Below are positions 31,915 through 42,377 of a stretch of DNA of 42,377 bases, piece after piece. The number at the start of each line of letters is the position of its first letter. Positions within the stretch are counted from its first letter, which is position 1. The DNA is from Fragilaria crotonensis (Eukaryota; Bacillariophyta; Fragilariophyceae; Fragilariales; Fragilariaceae). The stretch is from positions 1-42,377 of the forward strand of contig JAKSYS010000550.1 of assembly GCA_022925895.1 (NCBI GenBank). The letters run 5' to 3'. The translations under genes and the position numbers were made by a program. The notes under the pieces are model-generated. The model ran no database searches. It saw only the letters and a list, made by a program, of their open reading frames with translations, and was not told the origin of the DNA.

Positions 31915-32400
31915 GTTGTCGATTGGACTTCAAGGCTCGCCATACTCGCCAAATCAAATTGCAATCGAATGCACTGCTGTATAGGGCATTTGAGACGCAG
32001 GTTTGTGTTTACATTGCCAGCCGTGGATTATTCTGGATAATAATAGCACGGTCAAGTTATTCGTTGATTGCGGTAGTTCGCCGCATACGGCTAATTGAAG
32101 TAGTAGGCAACACCCTGATCAAGGCATGTCCCATGTCCCACAACCAAAACGAAACCAGGGTCAAGCCCGGTATCTTGATAGGGTGTTGCTGGTTCTGGAA
32201 ATGGCGAATATATACTACAGCTATACTTCAATACAGCATTATCATATACTTGGAGTACTCCTTAACTTGTAATGTACTTCAACCACGTAGCACGATACTC
32301 TAATTACTGCCTCGCTCACTATCAGCCGACAGTCTCTCCCCGATCCTGCAACTCCGCACCACGAGATTGTGAGCCAGGGGGGGAACCCCGTGCCCATGAT
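31915..32400. other. Convergent 3' spacer
   Basis: This lies between the ends of the phosphatase-like gene (plus) and the GDGICC gene (minus). A short hairpin GGGGGGAACCCC lies near 32375. No coding evidence is seen. Confidence 0.5.
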
Positions 32401-33402
32401 TTAGCAGGATGCCATGGCGTCCGTGTACGAGACCTCCTTTAGGCTCACAGCCACTGAAGGGAACACCCCGTACAAACACTTTGTGGCGTCAGAGTGGTAG
32501 GTTTGTTGCAGATAGTAGGTCAAGTACTCACTGTATTTGATTTGAAGTTGGCCAATATCAATCAAACTCGTTGATGGGGTTGCAGGTGTTGGAGGGGTGA
32601 TAAATTGAAGTGTCCGGGAGATCCCAAAGTCGCCCCTGTCGTAGAGGAGCGTAGCACCATTCACATTGGTACCAGCAAAAAGCTGGAAGGAACCTTCACC
32701 GTAAAAGCAACAAATGCCGTCACCGTACAGATCTTTCAAGACCACGAAGTACTTATAATTTGGTTCCAGGTAGAGCGTTTGAATGTATGGGCTGTACGGA
32801 TTAGTGATACCCGAGCTGGCATACACTATCGGTCCAGGGGATCCGTTAGACCTAGGAATCCTGATCGTGTAAGAAAATTCTGTTGGATATGCATCCGTCA
32901 TGACTCGAATGGTCACAGGTGAGGTGTTATACAAACGACGGCGACCATCGCCATTATCTGGGTTGCACGTCTTGCATTGTGCGGGAAGCTTGAACACAAA
33001 GCCAGGAAGTGCGAGATTGCGATGCATGTTTTCGATACTGGTGTCGAGAACCAATGCGTCAGTTTCGTTACGTTGCTCGAGTAGGTTTCGCCTGACGGCA
33101 GAGCATAGCGAGGGTGCTTGACTTGCAGGAATGACTTCAATAGCTCCCCGTTGACGCGTCATATGCGGAGTAAGTCTTGAAATGATTATAGAGAAATGCT
33201 CCGATCTCGCTGATGGCTGCTGAGGAGCAGTATGACGGATAGTAGGATTGAACCTGAAGTGTTGCTGCTAGGTAGAATCCTGCTGGGTCAAGACAAGTCA
33301 GAAGCCGACGACTGCTCATTTGCGGGCTCCCTCCCGGACCCACATCATTTGCTATAGCGACAGGGAAGACGAGAGAGAGGGGAAGAGGACGATGAACTTC
33401 AT
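32401..33402 (-). CDS. Secreted GDGICC-domain protein, paralogue of the 23391-24794 gene; two frameshifts
   Basis: ATG 33402 starts a signal peptide (MKFIVLFP). Its natural continuation (LSLVFPVAIAND) needs one more base in the C4 run at about 33380. A second break near 33151 (G4 run) shifts YSAYDAST into GAIEVIPASQAP. Corrected length is about 330 residues. Order: N-terminal Cys domain (LLTCLDPAGFY...SYC, then LC, then CKTCNPDNGDGRRRL as in the paralogue), a middle domain of about 100 residues with YPTEFSYTI, LEPN.KYFVVLKDLYGDGICCFYGEGSF and a gapped F at its end, then the shared C-terminal domain (YLTYYLQQTYHSDATKCLYG.FPSVAVSL). The GDGICC.YG.G.F pattern recurs in diatom secreted proteins as I know them; its function is not established. 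A Copia element sits 36 bp upstream of the start codon. Confidence 0.8.
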
Positions 33403-33433
33403 TGTTGCCATCTTCGGTATATCATTTATGGCT

Positions 33434-33438
33434 CTATT
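33434..33438. repeat. Left 5-bp target duplication of Copia element (CTATT)
   Basis: CTATT directly precedes the 5' LTR and recurs at 38981-38985 directly after the 3' LTR. A 5-bp duplication is standard for Ty1/Copia integrase. Confidence 0.92.
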
Positions 33439-33578
33439 TGTTATTATACCCGGGCACCCCGCAGTTGGGTAACCCGGAAGGTCATAGCATTCCAATGACC
33501 GAGCCCAGGTCCACTCAAATATCGAGTCAATCATAATTTATGTAGCTCATCGTTTTAACGACATCTACCTCTTTAACA
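33439..33578 (+). repeat. 5' LTR of Copia element, 140 bp
   Basis: It begins TGTTATTATACCC and ends CTCTTTAACA (TG...CA). It is identical over all 140 bases to 38841-38980. It is very short for an LTR. Its left border is 36 bp from the start codon of the secreted-protein gene at 33402. Confidence 0.95.
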
Positions 33579-33720
33579 GAGCTACATAAACCTTTCCCCC
33601 AAGCGTCGCTTCAGATTGCTTGTCTTCGCGAGTTTAGTCATCTACACTACTCGCTTCTCGTCATTTTCGACGCCTCCTCGTGTGCATCTTGCGTCGATTT
33701 AATCCGCATTTTCTCGCAGC

Positions 33721-34792
33721 ATGGCGGCGTCGGCGAATTTCAACTTTCCGTACGCGGTCCTCACACCAATTGAAGGCAAGCCCACGAACACGACGCTGCA
33801 GATTCTACAGCGTCAGTTATACACTAACGCGCGCGCCATCGACTCCCCCCGTGGCGGTGGTACACATGGCCATATGGCCATGTTGCTTAGTGATGCCGAA
33901 TACCTCGTCCGCGCCGGTGTTCCCTTTATCGTCCCAAGACATCCCGGTGCGGCCCCTGATGCAGCGGCCGGTGCTACTGCCGCCCAAATCGCTGAAGCGA
34001 TTCGCCAGTACAATCAGGCCGTCGCCGATGTGACGTTGTATAATCGTCTCAGCGCTGCTCTCACTGCTCAAATCATTTCTGCCGTTAACGCGTCCTTTCT
34101 TAGCGCATTGGAAGATCCCGATTTCGGTTTCGGTGATGTTACCCCGCGGGCCATGCTCGAGCACCTCCGATCTGAATACGGCACCATGACCCCCGAGGAA
34201 TTGGAACGCAATCGCGCCGCCCTCTCGGAGCCGTGGAACCTTGATGACCCAATCGAGGACTTATGGGCCAAGATTGCCAACATCCAACGTGTTGCGGCGT
34301 TGGGCCAGGTTCCTATTCCAAACGTCACCGTCATCACGTTAACCCTTGCAATGCTTGAAAAGACAGGACTTTTGGCCTCCACTACTGAGAAATTTCGCCT
34401 CCGACCCCTCGATGAGTGGACGCTCGAAGTTTTCAAATCGAGTTCAAACTCGGTAATCAGGAACGCCTTCGCAAGCTCACCGCGGGTGACGCCGGATTTC
34501 ATGGCGCCCATCAGGCCAGCGTCAGCACCCCACTCCCTACTGCTGCTGTTGCTGTTGTCACCCCGGCGGCGATCACACCACCTGCACCCACCGTCCACGT
34601 TTCTGTCGACGGCGGCCGGATGTATTACTGCTGGACACACGGCACGGCACACACCGCAATCACACTTCCGCCACTTGCGATCGTAAAGCCGCTGGTCACA
34701 AGGATGATGCGACCGCCTTCAAGATGAAAGGCGGCAACAACACCATCTCTTCCGGACGTCCCCGCCAGTTGCCAAGCACTGCTCGCGACTGA
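33721..34792 (+). pseudogene. Copia gag, two frameshifts
   Basis: The ATG at 33721 starts a capsid-like protein (GGTHGHMAMLLSDAEYLVRAGVPFIVP near its start). In a TTTT run at about 34430 the frame must change to reach FQIEFKLGNQERLRKLTAGDAGFHGAHQA. A further change near 34655 leads to a knuckle-like end (YYCWTHG, then H, then TCDRKAAGHKDDAT), stopping at TGA 34790-34792. Corrected length is about 357 residues. Gag packages the element RNA. Confidence 0.8.
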
Positions 34793-37700
34793 CATTGCGG
34801 GAGCCTATCGCCGCCGCTGTCACAACACTACTACCACCTACGTCTAACGTTCCTAACGATTCTGGTTATAGTTGTCTTTCTACAGTTAGCACTTTAGGTC
34901 CCCCCACCATCATCCCTCCCGACACGTGCGCCATCGCCGACAGCGGTAGCACGTCGCATTTTTGTACGGTCTCCGCACACGTCATCAATAAGCGCCCTAC
35001 CTGCAACCCGATCGGAATCCGCAACCCCAACGGTACAATCATGTATTCGACTCATGAAGCCGAACTCGATTTGCCCGCTCTCCCGTTCGCTGCCCGCCAC
35101 GTCCACATTGTCCCTGCCCTCTCGCATGTCTCCTTACTATCCATAGGGCAACTATGCGATTCCGGATGTCACGTTACGTTCGACGCCGTCTCGGTTACCG
35201 TGCATCACCATGAGCGCCTCCTTCTCACTGGAGAACGCACACCTGCCACAGGATTGTGGCATCTCAGCTTGGTCCCGCCCGACGTGGCGTACACGGCGCG
35301 TGCCGTTGAGCCGCCTCCGCGTCGCGTGGCGTCCCCTCTCCCGTGCTCCCCGTGCGCCGCTGCTGTCGTGCAGTCTGCCACCCCAAGCGAGCTTGTCGCA
35401 TTTGCCCACGCGGCGTTATTTTCGCCGTCCTTGTCTACCCTCCATGGCGCCCTCGAGCGCGGATTTCTCCCAAACTTCCTCGGCCTCACCGCGCGTAAGC
35501 TCCGCACCCACCCTCCGACCTCGGTGGCCATGGTCAAGGGCCACCTCGACCAAACACGAAAAAATCAGCGGTCCACCAAAGCCGATGCGTGCCCTCCAGA
35601 CGACGCCAGCACCTCCGAGGACGGCGCTGCCACGTTGTGCCAGTTCCCACCAGCGACCCCAGTAACCAACGCACCCATCATTGCTTTGCATCGGTCGTGG
35701 AGCCTCATACGGGCCAAATTCACACCGACCAAACTGGAAAGTTCGTGGTTGCATCCAGTACCGGGAACAACTACATTCTGGTGCTGTACGACTACGACAG
35801 CAACAGTATTTTAGTCGCCCCATGCGGAGTCGCACCGGCCCCTGCATTCTTACTGCCTTCCAAGGCCTCCATGCGCGCCTTGTCGCTGCTGGCCTTCGCC
35901 CGCGCCTGCATCGCCTGGACAATGAGTGCACTGTTGCGCTCAAGCAATTTCTCGTCGCCGAGGACATTGATTTTCAGCTCGTGCCCTGGCATGCATCGCC
36001 GCAATGCGGCCGAACGTGCGATTCGCACATTCAAGAATCACTTCATCTCCGGATTGTGCAGTGTGGACAAAAACTTCCTTTGCACTTATGGGACAAGTTA
36101 CTTCCACAGGCTGAGCTCACGCTTAACCTCCTCCGCGGATCTCGAATCAATCCGAGTTTGTCAGCCCATGCACAATTGCACGGCGCCGTCGACTTCAATC
36201 GGACACCGATTGCGCCCCGGCATTCGTGTCCTCGTACACGTCAAACCTGCCGAACGGACCACGTGGTCACCCCACGGCGCCGATGGCTGGTACACAGGTC
36301 CCGCGCTAGAGTCGTACCGGTGTTACACCGTGTGGCTTTGGGATACCCGCGCCACCCGCGTGTGCGATACCCTCTCGTGGTTTCCGACCAAGGTCACCAT
36401 GCCCTGGCGTCTTCCAATGATCTCATCTTGGCCGGCATCCACGACATTCTCCACGCGCTTCACCATCCGTCGCCAGCGTCCCCATTAGCACCGCTCACCG
36501 ACAGCCATCATCGGGCGCTCATCGAACTCACCAGCATCCTCACGTCGCTTGCGTCACCGCAAACCAACCCCATTGGTCACGCTACTGTTGCACCTCTGAG
36601 GGTGGCCTCCCCGACAACCGTTGGTATTGTTCTCCCGCCGCCATCGGCAAGTGTGGACCCACCTCTGAGGGTGGGTGCACCCAGTTCCACCACGTCTCCC
36701 CCTTCGGCACCTCTCTCCCTCGTCGCTCCGCGACGTGTCCAGTTCGCACCGCTCCCATCCGACACGATTGTCGACACCTTCCGAACTAGCACCGGGTTCG
36801 TCGGTAAGCGACGCCGTCGGTCTTTGCGGTATAACCCCCGCACTCCCCCTGGACCTACGTCCAAGACCATCCACCCCCTCAAGCTCACCAAGAAAAAGCT
36901 CACGACACCTCCGACAGCAACTCCCGCTCGTCGACCCGTCGTCCCCGTGCACCACCAGCACGGCACGCGCGCCAACAAGCAGCGACCTCTCCACCATATC
37001 GCTGCGGCAGCTCGTGCGCTCTTGCTTGACGCTGCCCAACCAGCCCCCGCCGACGCCGGCGTCCACTATGCTTTCCACGGAAACGCGTTCAATCCCGACA
37101 CGGGCCGACTTGCAGAATACCGGGAGCTTAGCCATTGCAGTGAGGGACCGCTCTGGCAACAGTCCAACGCCGAAGAAATAGGGCGCCTCGCCCAAGGCTA
37201 CGGCGACGTCAAAGGCACAAACACCATGTACTTCATTCCGGTCACCGCCATCCCAGCCGATCGCAAAGCTACTTATTTACGCGTTGTTGTCGCGTCGCGC
37301 CCGAAAGGTAAACCCCGTCGCGTACGGTGGACCGTCGGCGGTGACAAGGTTGATTATCCCTTTGACGTGAGCACGAAGACCGCCGATTTGACAACTGCCA
37401 AGTTGTTGTTCAACAGCGTCTTGTCAACTCCCAACGCCAAATTCATGGCGACCGATCTCAAAGATTTCTACCTTGGCACTCCCATGGAGCGCTACGAATA
37501 CATGCGTATTCCCATCGGCTTGATTCCCGACGTCATCATTGAGTTGTACAACTTGCTGCCGTTAGTCCACAACGGCCATGTCTTCGTCGAAATTCGACGC
37601 GGCATGTATGGCCTCCCACAGGCCGGCCGCCTCGCCAACGACCAACTCATCAAGTTCATGGCACCCCATGGCTATCACCCTGTCGCGCTCACGCCCGGCT

Positions 37701-38938
37701 TATGGAAACACTCGTCGCGCGACATCGTGTTCAGCCTCGTTGTCGACGATTTCGGCATCCGATACACGTCGCAGGCCGACGCCGATCATTTGATTACCAC
37801 ACTCGAACGCCATTATCAAGTCAGCGTCGATTGGACGGGCACACGTTATTGCGGCCTCACCCTCACGTGGGACTATGTCCGCCGCACCTGCGACCTGTCC
37901 ATGCCAGGCTACATTGCCCGCGCACTGCAACGATTCCAGCACGTTGCCCCACCGAAACCGGAACATTCTCCACACCCATGGCAACGGCCAACGTATGGCG
38001 CCAAAACCCAGTTTGCCCCAGAGCCTGATACCGCTGTCGCGCTCGATGCAACGGACAAGACTCGAATCCTCGAGGTGCTCGGCACGTTACTGTATTATGC
38101 CCGAGCAGTTGATTCCACGTTACTCACCGCTATTGGCGAATTGGCAACGGAGCAAGCCGGCGGTACCAAACCACGATGGACAAGCTCGCACAGCTGCTTA
38201 ACTACTGTGCAACGCATCCCGATGCGACCGTTCGTTTCACTGCTAGCGACATGTTGCTTGCCATCGAAAGTGACGCCTCCTACCTCTCCGTCGTCAAGCC
38301 CGATCCCGCGCAGCGGGGTACTTTACCTGACAAACAAAACCACAGCGCGCAACGCCGGTTTCAAACCTAACGGCGCTGTCCACGTCTTATGTCAAATAAT
38401 GCGTGAAGTCCTGTCCAGCGCCGCCGAAGCTGAACTTGGGGCGTTATTTCACAATGGCAAGGAAGCATGCCCCCTGCGCATCGCTCTCGACGAAATGGGG
38501 CATCCCCAACCGGCGACGCCCATGGCCACCGACAACAGTACCGCCAGCGGCATCGCCACTGACACTGTCAAGCAAAAACGCTCCAAAGCCGTCGACATGC
38601 GTTTCTATTGGATCCGCGATCGCGTCCGCCAAGGCCAATTTCAAATTTATTGGCGCAAAGGCAACACGAACCGCGCCGACTATTTCTCCAAACATCATCC
38701 GGCCTCCCATCATCAGGCCATTCGTTCTACGTACTTATACTCGGCCACGAATCCGACAAAGAACTATTTTGATTGCCTTGCCGATACCGAGCTTCCGCCC
38801 ACGGCACTGGCACTCCATACTGTGGACCCTGGTGAGGGTGTGTTATTATACCCGGGCACCCCGCAGTTGGGTAACCCGGAAGGTCATAGCATTCCAATGA
38901 CCGAGCCCAGGTCCACTCAAATATCGAGTCAATCATAA
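34793..38938 (+). pseudogene. Copia pol: protease, integrase, reverse transcriptase, RNase H; frameshifted
   Basis: The protease has DSGSTSHF (about 34937). A pre-integrase LHGALERGF...GLTARKLRTHP follows. The integrase shows DQTGKF (about 35725), LDNECT (about 35918) and HRRNAAERAIRTFKNHF (about 35995), in changing frames: I place switches near 35800, 35985, 36070, 36215 and 36400. From about 36400 one frame runs through RT (ATDLKDFYLGTPM at 37447, GMYGLPQAG, VVDDFGI at about 37741) to RNase H (MATDNSTASGIATD, then MRFYWIRDRV and IYWRKGNTNRADYFSKHH), apart from a local double shift at about 38170-38330. The stop at 38938 lies inside the 3' LTR. RT and RNase H catalytic residues appear intact; integrase is broken as written. 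Confidence 0.82.
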
Positions 38939-38985
38939 TTTATGTAGCTCATCGTTTTAACGACATCTACCTCTTTAACACTATT
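38841..38985 (+). repeat. 3' LTR of Copia element plus right target duplication
   Basis: The LTR is 38841-38980, identical to 33439-33578. The pol frame runs into it. CTATT at 38981-38985 is the second target copy. The original upstream DNA of the 33402 gene therefore resumes here. Confidence 0.95.
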
Positions 38986-41900
38986 TTGTGGCAGCACGTC
39001 TGGTTCACTCGTGACTCTTCAGACACATGTCCGCCAAAAAAAGAATATTATTAAATGTTAAGAATGTCGGTCTCTCAATAGAAAAACTGTTTCCAGGCAT
39101 TTGCAGCATAAATGTTCCATCCATGACCGCGAGTTCAAACATCATGTACTCCACTTTAAGAATAGCGGTATCGACCTGTACTTGTAGGTATGTAGCTACA
39201 ATACATCTACCAGGTACAGAAGCTAGCAGTATGGTAATTACTGGGAGGGTTGTCGGATAAACTATATTGATATAGATGCCTACCCAACACCCAACTCTCT
39301 GGACAGCCAACATTCCGTTGCTGTCGATGTCTTCGGCATGGCTTGGCTTGATGAAAGTGACTCGTGCCGGCCAGACGGCGCATATCGTAGTATGGTACAT
39401 CGCATGATCGCATATCGTACATCGTATGATACATCCCATGCTTTCGTGATTCGCAACGTCGACTTTTGGTTTGGCTGATAATCTACTCTCTTCATAAAGC
39501 TTTTTGGCTACAAATCCAAGTGTTTCATAAGACAGTGTTTCATACGACTCTGTTTGACTTGTTCTATTCTGACCAGCACTTTTGCAAAGTTCTGCACTTT
39601 ACAAAAGGATCTTTGCATATGCGTGATGCATTGAAAGTAATTTCTTCATACTTCATCCAAGTTTGACACAAGAAAAATGGACTGGTTTCTAGATCATGAG
39701 TGCTTCTGCAGAAGCCAGGATATCAAGAAGACCATGATGATGCTCCCAATAATGATTCACCACTCTGAAAAGGGAGCATCTGTTGATGAAGGTGATAACT
39801 ACTGGTCTGGTGCGAGTGAACAAGCAAGTCAACTATGTGGAGTCCAGAAATGAGACGTAGTAGGCATTGTCCATAGTAATGAATTGTACCGGGCTGATGT
39901 ATTGCAACAGCAACAACAAAAAACAACATCAGTGTTTCCATTTGAAGAGCAAAGTCCCATGCTGGTCCCTCCTTTGTATGAATTCTTTCCTGCACCAACC
40001 TAGAGGACATACAACTTTGTGCCTAAGATTACACAGCAGAGCAATTGTTGAAAATTGTACCCGCCCGTTTTCTTTCAAGCTGCTGCTGGTGAAGGATGCA
40101 TATTTTGAAGTGACGGCTTGAGCAAAATCAAATTCAGAATGTTTCAAACATTGAATTCCTCCTAACACATGAAGTGTTTACTAGTCATCACAACCTGTTG
40201 AAAAGGGCGTATCACTAGCAAGGCGTTGCAAGTAGCATGATCATAGCACTGGCTGCTGTTTGGTGATGTTGGCAGAGGGAACTGGTCAGGAACAAGTGCA
40301 CCTTGCCTTTGAGAACAAATCATGCCCAACAATACAGGATCATATTGTAAAGACACCTTTTCTGGTCAGGGCTAACGCAAGGTGACATCAATCAATATAA
40401 ATGCACATATTTCCCATGTACGGTAAGAAGTTAGTGTATCAGCCACTGCATTCCTTGCACTTTATATGATTTCGTGAAATTTGTTGCTATCACAACTGTC
40501 GTTGTAGTATGATCCAAACACCTCCTGCTCCTTCTGCATTTGATTTCATCAGTGACCTTTTGAAAAGCAACAATGGCTTCAACAAAATTTTAGAACCAGC
40601 ATCCGAGGCGCTGCAATGTTATCTCCTTGAGTGCAATCAATGCGTTGCTTGCATGCAGCACATGAAGCTGGACTCCAAATTCACCAAAAAATGAAGATCT
40701 CATGGCTTCCATGAGATCTGACATTGAATGTTGAATAATCACAGGTTTGGAGCATAGTGGCCAAGGCAAAGACAGGGATCATGTTGAAGAAGAGGAGGCG
40801 TTTAAGAATGATGATATCTCTTCTTAGATGCCATCTCAACAGGTGCACGAAGACAATAAAGCAAGACATCCTCAGAGCAATCATTGGTGGGGGTCATATT
40901 AGTAGAAACCGCCACAGTCAGCAGCAGATGGTTTCGATCATGAATGGCTGATAGAAATAATGAAAACAGTTGGAGGAACACCAACAGCACCAAATGTAAT
41001 GAGGGGAGCATAGTAGTCTTGAAGTTGCCTTTTGTGGACGAGCAGAGAGCTTGTTGACTTAGCATTTGAAACCAAATGATGAAAACACCAAACAACTTTC
41101 TGAGTTCTATGCCAAAGAAGATTGTCTTCTTTTTTGAGCACAAGATATGTCATTCAGTAGGCACTGCTACAAGTAGTAGCAAATTAATTTGCGGCTGCGA
41201 GCACTACTTTACACAAAGAACTAAAACCAGTTGAATTCTTATCAGCCAACAATGCAATGACTGTGGTGTTGGCCTTGTGAGACCAGTATCCACAAATGCA
41301 TTATGGAAGTTGGGTTTCCAGTACTAATTATGTAGATACTTCTATGTTCATCTTTTTGTCTTGAATCTTCTCCAGTACTCAGCCTAACATTATTTGGTGA
41401 TGTTCCCTTTGAAAGTTGGTGACTTAGTTTGATTTTTCTGGACACGTCATAGGATAAATTGCAATATTATCATTGACCTCCTTTTGGTATTTAATACCAC
41501 CACCCAAATCCCGGCCCCTACATACAGTAATGCGTCTTGTTATATACCACAAAAAGTTTTAAAACTATAACAACACTTGTGGGTGTGTGAGTTTATTTCT
41601 AATGCTCCACTAATCTTTCCAAAATATTGTGAGAGCACCATACTACGTATTGCCAGCCTTCCTAACTGCTCTTCATGGACACATTGGCAACCCATACTGT
41701 ACAGCACTGTGCAGTATGGGGTTGTACACTACACATCATCAAAATGGTGATTCATTCCTGGTTGCCATGGCCATTATCAATTTGATGGCATTATCGTCCA
41801 CTCTGAATTTACAACATTCCTTGGCAGTAGCTAATCATAATTCTTATCACTAGTACTCCATGCCCTTCACTTGCTGTGGCTTGTCATTTGTCATTCCTGG

Positions 41901-42261
41901 TGCTCTGTCATTTTTGTTCATCACTAGTTACTGGGCTTGATTCACAATACAATTGATAATCACAAATTCTGTACCTTAGCTACTCAATTCTTTTGATTTT
42001 CATTCAAGGCTGGATCAGCCAACATTAAATTGTGTGTGACTGTGGCCTCCACTTTCCACTATCGGGATGCCAGCATGGTGGATTATGAGTTCACTGACTA
42101 TGCCAGGAATTTCAACAAAAATGCAGGAAAAATCCAAGAAAATGTTTCCTCAGCCCCTCTGAAATCGAATATAAACGTATATATTAAGTTATTGGACATT
42201 GTTAACAACGGTGTCGAAGGGAAGATCTGGGAGGGAGAAGAATAAAAAATGCGAGACCATT
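38986..42261. other. Long CpG-poor, AT-rich relic island; no supported gene
   Basis: The first few hundred bases should be the displaced upstream region of the gene at 33402, with GTAC and CATCGTATGATAC-type words near 39190-39430. From about 39440 to 42240 the DNA is AT-rich and rich in TG/CA. CpG is strikingly scarce: I count 2 in 41641-41940, against 9 in the 60 bases 37261-37320 inside the Copia element. Open frames are under 120 codons and none shows a domain; the piece at 41629-41853 is the longest clean plus-strand run near the right edge. This looks like old, deaminated transposon DNA, but I could not assign a family. Confidence 0.45.
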
Positions 42262-42377
42262 TCAGCAGGATGCCATGGCGTCAGTGTACGAGACCTCCTT
42301 TAAGCTCACAGCAACCAAGGGGAACATCCCATACAAACACTTTGTCACGTCCGTGTGGTAGGTTTGTTGCAGGTAGA
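42262..42377 (-). CDS. Partial 3' end of another GDGICC-family secreted gene
   Basis: Reading leftward from the window edge, the frame gives YLQQTYHTDVTKCLYGMFPLVAVSLKEVSYTDAMASC and stops at TGA 42262-42264. This matches the C-terminus coded at 32401-32515 with few changes. The nucleotide match starts within the last codons and extends to the window edge, so the rest of a close paralogue should lie just outside to the right. Confidence 0.85.
   Translation of the reverse strand, partial: YLQQTYHTDVTKCLYGMFPLVAVSLKEVSYTDAMASC

Larger units (their letters stand above)
33439..38980 (+). mobile_element. Copia LTR retrotransposon, 5.54 kb, identical LTRs
   Basis: Terminal 140-bp LTRs are identical and the flanking CTATT is a perfect duplication, so insertion is recent or the LTRs were recently homogenised. 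Gene order is gag, then protease, integrase, reverse transcriptase and RNase H, the Ty1/Copia order. The RT text (ATDLKDFYLGTPM, RRGMYGLPQAGRLAND, VVDDFGI) matches Copia elements of diatoms (CoDi type). A purine-rich GGTGAGGGTG abuts the 3' LTR as the likely polypurine tract. GC content and CpG density are far above the flanks. Several frameshifts interrupt gag and integrase as written. Confidence 0.93.

Noticed and set aside
34068-34652. Long minus-strand open frame over gag
   Set aside because: It is antisense to a clear Copia gag, Arg/Ser-rich with no domain; it results from the GC-rich codon use of the sense frame.
36554-37195. Minus-strand 213-codon frame over pol
   Set aside because: It is antisense to the integrase/RT linker; Gly/Arg/Val-rich shadow without features.

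Overview
The window looks like nuclear DNA of a diatom, probably a pennate one (inferred from gene content only). The clues are short GT-AG introns of 66-149 nt, several secreted or membrane proteins with Pro/Thr/Ser-rich stalks, a Copia element of the type found in diatoms, RAP-domain and nardilysin-type genes, and a secreted-protein domain carrying a GDGICC motif that I associate with diatoms. I saw no rRNA, tRNA, CRISPR array or bacterial operon.

Layout, left to right. A trypsin-like gene (minus, 347-1258) has lost two catalytic residues and carries an in-frame TAG. Next is one large minus-strand gene (10407 to 2615) for a signal-peptide, triple-EF-hand, Pro/Thr/Ser-rich, single-pass membrane protein. 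It is split by a 4,566-bp DNA transposon (3669-8234) with 27-bp inverted ends and an imperfect 8-bp target duplication. A two-exon prolyl-4-hydroxylase-like gene (minus) and a RAP/37-residue-repeat organelle RNA-binding-type gene (plus) diverge from a short spacer at 13.1-13.5 kb. A four-exon nardilysin-type metalloprotease follows (minus, 16.8-20.7 kb), then two secreted Cys-rich or PT-rich genes (minus, 21.5-24.8 kb). A relic zone (24.8-27.6 kb) holds a Copia gag fragment inside a GTCAGCAGAT-type degenerate repeat. Then come a mitochondrial-carrier gene (plus, 28.1 kb), a 75-bp hAT-like MITE, a type II membrane metallophosphatase-like gene (plus, 30.3-31.9 kb) and a secreted GDGICC-domain gene (minus, 32.4-33.4 kb). 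A Copia retrotransposon (33439-38980) with identical 140-bp LTRs and a perfect 5-bp target duplication lies just upstream of that last gene. A CpG-poor relic island (39-42.2 kb) fills the right end, and the window closes inside another copy of the secreted gene's 3' end.

Two themes recur. First, mobile DNA has reshaped the host genes: one coding region is split, one promoter is displaced, and there is at least one MITE. Second, many otherwise well-conserved frames are broken by 1-2-nt indels, many in short homopolymers. They occur even in a retroelement whose LTRs are identical, so assembly indel errors must be excluded before calling these genes dead.

Functionally, several products are predicted to be secreted or surface-anchored (trypsin-like, EF-hand/PT protein, Cys-rich anchored protein, two GDGICC/C-terminal-domain family members, phosphatase-like ectodomain). 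A prolyl hydroxylase that could act on Pro-rich proteins sits among them. That link is inference.
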